From Coprenecus sp949297365 (GTDB taxonomy: Bacteria; Bacteroidota; Bacteroidia; Bacteroidales; UBA932), in contig OZ006987.1 in the NCBI GenBank assembly GCA_963931055.1, positions 1,674,001-1,738,000 of the forward strand: a stretch of DNA of 64,000 nt, written 5' to 3'. A program made the position numbers and the translations under genes. The first letter of the stretch is position 1, and each line of letters starts with the position of its first letter. Of the stretch, positions 58,389 through 64,000 are shown piece after piece. The notes under the pieces are model-generated. The model was not told the DNA's origin, did not search any database, and worked only from the letters and a program-made list of their open reading frames with translations.

Positions 58389-61250
58389 ATGCAGGACAGT
58401 GAGTACATAGACATCTGCAAGGCCTCGGTCCACAACCTCAAGGGCATATCGCTCAGGATACCGCGGCATGCCCTCGTAGTGGTCACCGGCCTGAGCGGCA
58501 GCGGCAAGTCCTCACTGGCCTTCGACACCATCTACGCCGAGGCCCGCCGGCGCTATATGGATACCCTGTCCGCCTACGCCCGGCACTACATCGGCGTGAT
58601 GGAACGGCCCGAGGTGGAGAGCATTGACGGCCTCAGCCCCACCATCGCCATAGAGCAGAAGAGCACCAACCGCAATCCCCGCTCCACCGTGGGCACCATA
58701 ACCGAGATTTCGGATTTCCTCAGACTGCTCTACGCCAGGGCCTCCACGGCCTATTCGCCCGTAACCGGCAAGCCGATGGTCAGATACACCGACTCCGGCA
58801 TCGTGGAACTCATCATGAAAGAATACAACGGGCGGAAGTGCATCATCCTGGTCCCGCTTGTAAAGGGCCGCAAAGGCCACTACCGTGAACTCTTCGACAG
58901 CCTGCTGAAAAAGGGATTCTCCTCGGTCCGGATAGACGGGGAGATACGTCAGCTGGGGGACATGGCCTCCGGAGTGGACCGCTACAAGGTACATTTCATA
59001 GAGGTGGTGATAGACCGGGTCGTGCCCAAGGAAGAGGACGGAAAGCGCATACGCAACTCGGTGATGTCCGCCCTGACTCAGGGCAAGGGCTCGCTGATGA
59101 TTCTGGATCCCGACACAGGAGAGGTACGTCATTTCAGCAAGCACTTCATCTGCCCCGACAGCGGCATATCCTTTCCCGAGCCTGCACCCCATACATTCTC
59201 ATTCAACTCCCCGGCCGGAGCCTGCCCCGTATGCAATGGACTCGGCACCATACGGGAGGTGGATATGGCCAAGATTGTGCCGGACTCCTCGCTCTCAATC
59301 GCCGACGGAGGCATCGCTCCGCTGGGCAAGAAACGCGACAATGCCGTATTCACAATCCTGGAAGCGGTGGCCCGCAAATACGGATTCTCCCTGTATGAGC
59401 CGATAAAGGACATATCTGAGGAAAATATGAGCATCATCCTCAACGGTTCGGAGGATCTCGTAAGGGTAGACACCCACGGAGGGCTGTCCGAGATGGTGGC
59501 TTTCCCGGGACTGCTCTCCAGGCTGGACAGGGACGGGGAGGATGAAGACAATACCATGGCCCGCAGATACTCCACCGATGCCGTATGCCCTGAATGTCAC
59601 GGCAAGCGTCTTCGAAAAGAATCGCTGTGTTTCAAGATAGGCGGCCTCGATATCACCGAGGTCTCCGACATGGATGTGAACGTACTGTACGACTGGGTAG
59701 GCGGTCTGAGGGACAAGCTTGATCCGAGAGGGCAGGCGGTGGCGGCTGATATCGTCAAGGAACTCCGGGAACGGATAGGCTTCCTGGTGGATGTCGGTCT
59801 GTCCTATCTCTCGCTGAGCCGCAGCACCATGTCGCTCAGCGGCGGCGAGAGCCAGCGCATCCGACTGGCCACCCAGATCGGCTCGAAGCTGGTCAATGTG
59901 CTGTATATCCTGGACGAGCCCAGTATCGGCCTGCATCAGAGCGACAACATAAAGCTTATCAACTCCCTCAAACGGCTGCGCGACGAGGGCAACACGGTCA
60001 TGGTCGTGGAACATGACGAGGAGATGATGCGCAACGCGGACTGGATAGTGGATATCGGACCGGGCGCAGGAGAGAAAGGAGGAGAGGTGCTGTTCTCCGG
60101 ACCGCCTCAGCTCAAACTGGAGCCGACATACAGACTGCCGGAAAATCTTCCCGTCATAGACCGGGAAAGCGAGGGCGGATACACCTTCGAGTATCTGAAA
60201 GGCTCGCGGCAGATAGCTGTTCCGGCATACCGCCGTCCCGGCAACGGCAAGTTCATAGAACTCAATGGTGCTTCGGGCAACAATCTGAAGGATGTCGATA
60301 TACGCATACCGCTGGGCTGTATCGTGGGTATAAGCGGAGTCAGCGGCAGCGGCAAGTCGTCTCTTATCAACGACACCCTAATGCCGGTAATCAGCAACAG
60401 GCTCTACCGCTCCAAATACAATGTGCTGCCTTACACTTCTCTGGAAGGGCTGGACAACATAGACAAGCTCGTGGAGATAGACCAGTCTCCGGTGGGACGC
60501 TCCCCGCGCTCCAACCCGGCCACCTACACCGGTGTGCTCACGCCCATACGCAGCCTGTTCGCCGAGACTCCCGATGCAAAGATACGCGGATTCAAGTCCA
60601 ACAAGTTTTCCTTCAACGTCAAGGGCGGTCGCTGCGAGGCCTGCAAGGGAGCCGGGGTGGAGGTCATAGAGATGAACTTCCTGCCATCGGTTACGGTCAC
60701 TTGCAAGGAGTGTCACGGCAAGCGGTTCAATCCCGATGTCCTTGCGGTCAAATACAAGGGAAAGAGCATCAACGACGTGCTGGAGATGACCATCTCCCAG
60801 GCTGTGGAGTTCTTCGCCCCCGTGCCGTCCATAGCCCGCAAGCTCAAAACCCTTGAGGACGTGGGACTGGGCTACATCCGTCTGGGTCAATCCTCGCTGA
60901 CTCTCAGCGGCGGAGAGAATCAGAGGGTCAAGCTGGCCGCCGAGCTCTCGCGCCAGGAGACCGGACGCACCCTGTACATCCTCGACGAGCCGACCACGGG
61001 ACTGCATTCGGAGGACATCGCCGTGCTGCTGGACGTGCTCCAGAGACTGGCCGAGGGAGGCAATACGGTCATCATCATCGAGCACAACCTGGATGTGCTC
61101 AAGTCCGTGGACTACCTTTTCGACATGGGCCCGGCGGGAGGCCGCGACGGAGGCCGTATCGTCTCGCAGGGCACTCCCGAACAGGTCGCCTCTGACCCCG
61201 CCTCCGTCACCGGCCCCTACCTCCGCCCCCTCTTGAACCTTAAAAAATAG
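58389..61250 (+). CDS. uvrA: Excinuclease ABC subunit A
   Basis: A 953-residue UvrA with two ABC modules: Walker A VVTGLSGSGKSSLAFDT (about residue 31) and VGISGVSGSGKSSLIND (about 648), signatures LSGGESQRIRLA (about 482) and LSGGENQRVKLA (about 838). It finds bulky DNA lesions for UvrB. The zinc site in the second module is present (CEACKGAG and CKECHGKR). In the first insertion the expected CxxC is CPDSG, one Cys lost, although ACPVCNGLG follows. It may therefore be the second, UvrA2-like paralogue found in many Bacteroidetes. Confidence 0.95.
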   Translation: MQDSEYIDICKASVHNLKGISLRIPRHALVVVTGLSGSGKSSLAFDTIYAEARRRYMDTLSAYARHYIGVMERPEVESIDGLSPTIAIEQKSTNRNPRSTVGTITEISDFLRLLYARASTAYSPVTGKPMVRYTDSGIVELIMKEYNGRKCIILVPLVKGRKGHYRELFDSLLKKGFSSVRIDGEIRQLGDMASGVDRYKVHFIEVVIDRVVPKEEDGKRIRNSVMSALTQGKGSLMILDPDTGEVRHFSKHFICPDSGISFPEPAPHTFSFNSPAGACPVCNGLGTIREVDMAKIVPDSSLSIADGGIAPLGKKRDNAVFTILEAVARKYGFSLYEPIKDISEENMSIILNGSEDLVRVDTHGGLSEMVAFPGLLSRLDRDGEDEDNTMARRYSTDAVCPECHGKRLRKESLCFKIGGLDITEVSDMDVNVLYDWVGGLRDKLDPRGQAVAADIVKELRERIGFLVDVGLSYLSLSRSTMSLSGGESQRIRLATQIGSKLVNVLYILDEPSIGLHQSDNIKLINSLKRLRDEGNTVMVVEHDEEMMRNADWIVDIGPGAGEKGGEVLFSGPPQLKLEPTYRLPENLPVIDRESEGGYTFEYLKGSRQIAVPAYRRPGNGKFIELNGASGNNLKDVDIRIPLGCIVGISGVSGSGKSSLINDTLMPVISNRLYRSKYNVLPYTSLEGLDNIDKLVEIDQSPVGRSPRSNPATYTGVLTPIRSLFAETPDAKIRGFKSNKFSFNVKGGRCEACKGAGVEVIEMNFLPSVTVTCKECHGKRFNPDVLAVKYKGKSINDVLEMTISQAVEFFAPVPSIARKLKTLEDVGLGYIRLGQSSLTLSGGENQRVKLAAELSRQETGRTLYILDEPTTGLHSEDIAVLLDVLQRLAEGGNTVIIIEHNLDVLKSVDYLFDMGPAGGRDGGRIVSQGTPEQVASDPASVTGPYLRPLLNLKK

Positions 61251-61300
61251 TTTCATATTTACGAAACTTTTGTTATATTCGCATCGTGAAATAGAGATGC
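61249..61300 (+). promoter_or_regulatory. Promoter with two inverted repeats before the HigB-type toxin gene
   Basis: AGTTTC-N8-GAAACT at 61249-61268 is a perfect half-site palindrome overlapping the uvrA stop. TATATTCG (61274-61281) resembles the -7 box. GCATC-N10-GATGC (61281-61300) brackets the likely transcription start. These are good candidates for HigA binding sites in autoregulation. Confidence 0.55.
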
Positions 61301-61304
61301 GGCT

Positions 61305-61646
61305 ATGGAATATGTGTTTAGAGTCATGCTGACAGATGAGGCGGTGGATTTTCTCAGTTCAATGCTTGCACAGGCACGGGACAAGATGAACGGCAATATC
61401 AGTCGGGCAGCTAAGGGAGAACGGAATACGGAAATTTTCAAGAAACTTCAGAACAGTGAAATATGGGAATTCCGCGCGGAACACAGAAGAATCTCATACC
61501 GTCTGTTTTCATTTTGGGACTCAGATGAGGAGACACTGGTGATAGCTACTCATGGGATAGTAAAGAAAACACAGAAAACTCCATCAAAGGAAATTGCAAA
61601 AGCAGAAGCTATAAGGAAAAAATATTTTAACAATAAACAGAGATAA
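61305..61646 (+). CDS. higB: HigB-type (Gp49-like) mRNA interferase toxin
   Basis: A 113-residue protein of the RelE/HigB superfamily, Gp49-like branch. It shows EIFKKLQNSEIWEFRAEHRRISYRLF and the C-terminal TLVIATHGIVKKTQKTPSKEIAKAE, in which the basic residues and His typical of the family are intact. Such toxins cut mRNA on the ribosome. Unlike most pairs, toxin precedes antitoxin, which is normal for higBA. It is AT-richer than uvrA before it. Confidence 0.88.
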   Translation: MEYVFRVMLTDEAVDFLSSMLAQARDKMNGNISRAAKGERNTEIFKKLQNSEIWEFRAEHRRISYRLFSFWDSDEETLVIATHGIVKKTQKTPSKEIAKAEAIRKKYFNNKQR

Positions 61647-61649
61647 GTC

Positions 61650-61979
61650 ATGACACAGGTAAAGCTTACACCCTTTGAGGATGTACTTGACGGGTTTTAC
61701 GGCAAGAAAGGGACTCCTGCCAGAGATAAGTTCGAAGCCGACGTGGATGAGGCACTGCATGCCTACCGTATAGGAGAGGCGATTAAAAAAGCCCGTCTAG
61801 AGCAACATCTCACACAAGAGGAACTGGGAGAACGCCTAGGCGTCAAAAAATCTCAGATATCCCGCCTGGAGCATGGATACAGCATAACCATTCCAACTAT
61901 GAGCAGGGTATTCAAAGCCCTTGGTATTTCAACGGCTGTTCTGGACCTGGGAATGGCCGGCAAAGTAATTTTATGGTAA
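61650..61979 (+). CDS. higA: HigA-type XRE antitoxin
   Basis: A 109-residue antitoxin with a helix-turn-helix domain at about residues 48-103: IKKARLEQHLTQEELGERLGV and KSQISRLEHGYSITIPT. The N-terminal part (about 1-40) would wrap the toxin. It should neutralise the HigB-type toxin and bind the operator palindromes upstream. It starts 3 bases after higB and ends 8 bases before the nucleoside kinase. Confidence 0.9.
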   Translation: MTQVKLTPFEDVLDGFYGKKGTPARDKFEADVDEALHAYRIGEAIKKARLEQHLTQEELGERLGVKKSQISRLEHGYSITIPTMSRVFKALGISTAVLDLGMAGKVILW

Positions 61980-61987
61980 ATGAAGAT

Positions 61988-63676
61988 ATGATTACGGTAT
62001 ACTGCGACAGCCTGCAGGGCTTTTATGACTGCGAACCCGGGATGACCGTAGGTGAACTTTCCCGGAAAATAGACGCCGGATGCGGATATCCGGTAGTGGC
62101 CGCACTGGTGGACAATATGCTGAAGGAACTGACCTTTCCGATATACACTCCGCACACCATAAAGTTTCTGGACTGCACTCATCCGGATGGACGCAGGACC
62201 TATTCCAGGTCTTTGTCATTCGTGCTGCAGAAAGCCGCCGTGGACATGTTCCCCGACCTGCAGCTGTTTCTGGACTATACCCTGCCCAACGGTCTGTACG
62301 GAGAGTTGCGCAGACCCGTGGACGGTGATGTCTTCGTCACGGAGCCGGCAGGAGCCGACAAGGTCGGGGCATTGAGAAGGCGGATGGAAGAGCTTATCCG
62401 GGCCGACCTGCCGTTCGAAAAGACCAAGATGACCAATGACGAGGCCGCCGCCCTGTTCCGCAGGAACGGGCGCAGTGAGAAAGCCGCTCTCGTAGCGGAC
62501 ATGGAGAAATTCTTTGTCTCGGTATACCTGCTGGACGGCTATGCCGACACTTTCTACGGCCCGCTGCTGGAGCGCACGGGGCAGATCGACGTATTTGACC
62601 TCATTCCCTATGGTGAGGGATTCTGCCTTCAGGCTCCATCGGCCAGCGACCCGTCGGTAATATCTCCGTACAAATACCAGGACAAGCTCAGCGCGGTGTT
62701 TAAGGAAAACTCCGAATGGTGCTCCATCCTCGGAGCCCACGGCATCGGCTCGGTCAACGAGTCCGTCAAGAAAGGTCAGGCCCGGGAACTGATCGCCGTA
62801 GCCGAGTCCCTGCACGAGAGGAAATACGTCAAGATTGCCGACATGATCCATGACAGGCGCGATAAAGTAAAGCTGGTCCTCATAGCCGGCCCGTCCAGCA
62901 GCGGCAAGACGACCACCTCAAAGCGTATAGCGTTGCAGTGTAAGGTGCTGGGTCTCAATCCGCTCGTAATAGCGATGGACGACTACTTCCTCAATCGGGA
63001 GAAGACGCCCAGGGATGCAAACGGAGAATACGACTTCGAAAGCATCTACGCCCTGGACCTGCCCTTTCTCGGGGCCCAGCTCAACGACCTCTTTGACGGG
63101 AAGGAGGTGGAGCTGCCCAAATATGATTTCGTGAAGGGTGAGCGGCATTTTGACGGCCGCAGGATGAGGATGAAAGAGGGGGACATACTGATCATGGAAG
63201 GTATCCACGCCCTCAATCCCGAGCTGACAAAGCATATTGACGGTGAGAAAGTCTTCCGCGTCTTCGCCTCTGCCCTTACCTCCCTGTCGGTGGACGAGAA
63301 CAACTACATCTCCACTGCCGACAACCGCCTGCTGCGCCGTATGGTCCGGGACAACTTCACCCGGGGCATTACTCCCGAAGAGACCATCCTGCGCTGGAAG
63401 AGTGTCCGTGCCGGTGAGGAGAAGAACATCTTCCCCTTCCAGGAGAACGCCGATGTGATGTTCAACTCCGCCCTGCTCTTCGAGCTGCCCCTGCTGCGCT
63501 ACTATGCCGAGCCGCTGCTTGAGCGCATCCCGCCTCTGTCGGAAGCCTACGCCGAAAGTGTGCGCCTGCGCAAGTTCCTCTCCTACATCACCCCTTTGAC
63601 TCCGGATGAGATAGACTGCATCCCCCCGACTTCCGTCATGCGCGAGTTTATAGGAGGAAGTACATTCGAGTATTGA
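61988..63676 (+). CDS. TGS-domain nucleoside (uridine-like) kinase
   Basis: A 562-residue fused protein found in Bacteroidetes and some other phyla. The N-terminus (about residues 1-60) is a TGS-like domain beginning MITVYCDSLQGFYD, the middle (60-210) resembles the threonyl-tRNA synthetase second additional domain, and about 290-560 is a uridine-kinase-like P-loop domain with LIAGPSSSGKTTTSKRIA (about 300) and MDDYFLNREKTPRD. Its nucleoside substrate is uncertain. The start could also be the ATG at 61973, which overlaps higA. In this genome the toxin-antitoxin pair seems to sit directly in front of it. Confidence 0.9.
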   Translation: MITVYCDSLQGFYDCEPGMTVGELSRKIDAGCGYPVVAALVDNMLKELTFPIYTPHTIKFLDCTHPDGRRTYSRSLSFVLQKAAVDMFPDLQLFLDYTLPNGLYGELRRPVDGDVFVTEPAGADKVGALRRRMEELIRADLPFEKTKMTNDEAAALFRRNGRSEKAALVADMEKFFVSVYLLDGYADTFYGPLLERTGQIDVFDLIPYGEGFCLQAPSASDPSVISPYKYQDKLSAVFKENSEWCSILGAHGIGSVNESVKKGQARELIAVAESLHERKYVKIADMIHDRRDKVKLVLIAGPSSSGKTTTSKRIALQCKVLGLNPLVIAMDDYFLNREKTPRDANGEYDFESIYALDLPFLGAQLNDLFDGKEVELPKYDFVKGERHFDGRRMRMKEGDILIMEGIHALNPELTKHIDGEKVFRVFASALTSLSVDENNYISTADNRLLRRMVRDNFTRGITPEETILRWKSVRAGEEKNIFPFQENADVMFNSALLFELPLLRYYAEPLLERIPPLSEAYAESVRLRKFLSYITPLTPDEIDCIPPTSVMREFIGGSTFEY

Positions 63677-63682
63677 GACCTG

Positions 63683-64000
63683 CTATCGGAGCCAGGTTTC
63701 GGGGTTCTGCTTGTCGGTGCCCTTCCAGAGCTGGAAGTGGAGCTCGGCGTTGCCATCCTCGTTGGTACTGATCTGTCCGATGCGGTCTCCGGTATTCAGT
63801 TTGTCTCCGCTCTTGACAAAGACCTGCCTGAGCTTGCAGTAGAATGTGAAGTATTCGCCGTGCTGGACGAGGACGCACTGGTCGTAGCCGGGCATTACCA
63901 GTACCTGCTTGACCACTCCGTCAAAGACAGCGGTGGCGTTGCTGCCGGCGGGAGACGATATGTTGATACCGTTGTTGTACGGCATTTTGAGGTTCTTGAA
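63683..64000 (-). CDS. C-terminal part of a LytM/M23-domain protein, EnvC-like (5' end outside window)
   Basis: The frame is open to the window edge; the ATG at 63985 is internal. It is a LytM fold: MPYNNGINISSPAGSNATAV, VQHGEYFTFYCKL and TGDRIGQISTNEDGNAELHFQLWKG. Active M23 peptidases need H..D and HxH. Here the last motif reads ELH, so its first His is lost, and NNGI replaces the first metal His, as in EnvC/NlpD-type activators of amidases. It is probably a non-enzymatic activator in cell separation. Convergent with the nucleoside kinase gene, 6 bases apart. Confidence 0.85.
   Translation of the reverse strand, partial: FKNLKMPYNNGINISSPAGSNATAVFDGVVKQVLVMPGYDQCVLVQHGEYFTFYCKLRQVFVKSGDKLNTGDRIGQISTNEDGNAELHFQLWKGTDKQNPETWLR

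Overview
The window looks like a chromosomal segment from a gut-type member of the Bacteroidales. The evidence is a complete 16S rRNA gene of Bacteroidetes character (3' end CCTCCTTT), promoters of the Bacteroidetes form (TTTG, about 19 bases, TAnnTTTG) in front of many genes, and families largely confined to the phylum (HmuY, DUF4270, DUF3098, DUF4294, calycin-like lipoproteins, NagB/PIG-L fusions). I cannot name genus or species without a database search. Gene density is high, the genetic code is standard, and coding DNA is GC-rich at third positions except in a few AT-richer inserts (HEPN/MNT pair, HigBA pair, the lipoprotein at 47233).

Region by region. 1-2.2 kb: the end of an outer-membrane-type protein, then a secreted WG-repeat/caspase protein. 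2.2-2.6 kb: a convergent gap holding two long hairpins. 2.6-7.4 kb (minus): a lactose/galactose operon (GH2 beta-galactosidase, galK, galM). 7.4-8.6 kb (minus): two half-size chromate-transporter-family proteins. 8.6-10.6 kb: an rRNA transcription unit made only of 16S, tRNA-Ile and tRNA-Ala and closed by a terminator, with no 23S or 5S after it. 10.6-11.3 kb: a HEPN/MNT pair lying between the intact tRNA-Ala and a decayed copy of its 3' half. 11.4-21.1 kb: a haem-acquisition operon (calycin lipoprotein, hmuY, hmuR, hmuS, hmuT, hmuU, hmuV). 21.0-26.5 kb (minus): purN and bioB-A-F-G-C. 26.6-28.1 kb: acpP-fabF. 28.2-36.2 kb: DUF4270 lipoprotein and short GT5 protein (minus), ftsX-DUF3098-uppP-lpxH (plus), DUF4294 and a NagB/PIG-L fusion (minus).

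36.3-47.2 kb holds the distal S10 plus spc plus alpha ribosomal protein clusters, rplP through rplQ, including secY, map, infA, rpmJ and rpoA. The cluster starts at rplP behind its own strong promoter, so the rpsJ-to-rpsC half lies elsewhere. That promoter and the 16S promoter share a dyad-plus-promoter module. 47.2-49.9 kb: a lipoprotein and gpmI. 50.1-52.4 kb (minus): iorAB. 52.5-55.4 kb: panC-panD-flippase-like protein-OM barrel. 55.4-57.6 kb (minus): deoxynucleoside kinase and an AAA/PD-(D/E)XK protein. 57.7-63.7 kb: an MBL hydrolase, uvrA, a HigBA toxin-antitoxin pair and a TGS-nucleoside kinase. The right edge cuts a LytM-domain protein.

The parts most worth attention are the uncoupled 16S operon with its tRNA-bounded HEPN/MNT insert, the hmuSTUV machine (a periplasm-facing CobN-like chelatase next to an ExbB/ExbD-like motor), the shared rRNA/r-protein promoter module, and several long cruciform-capable elements at gene ends.
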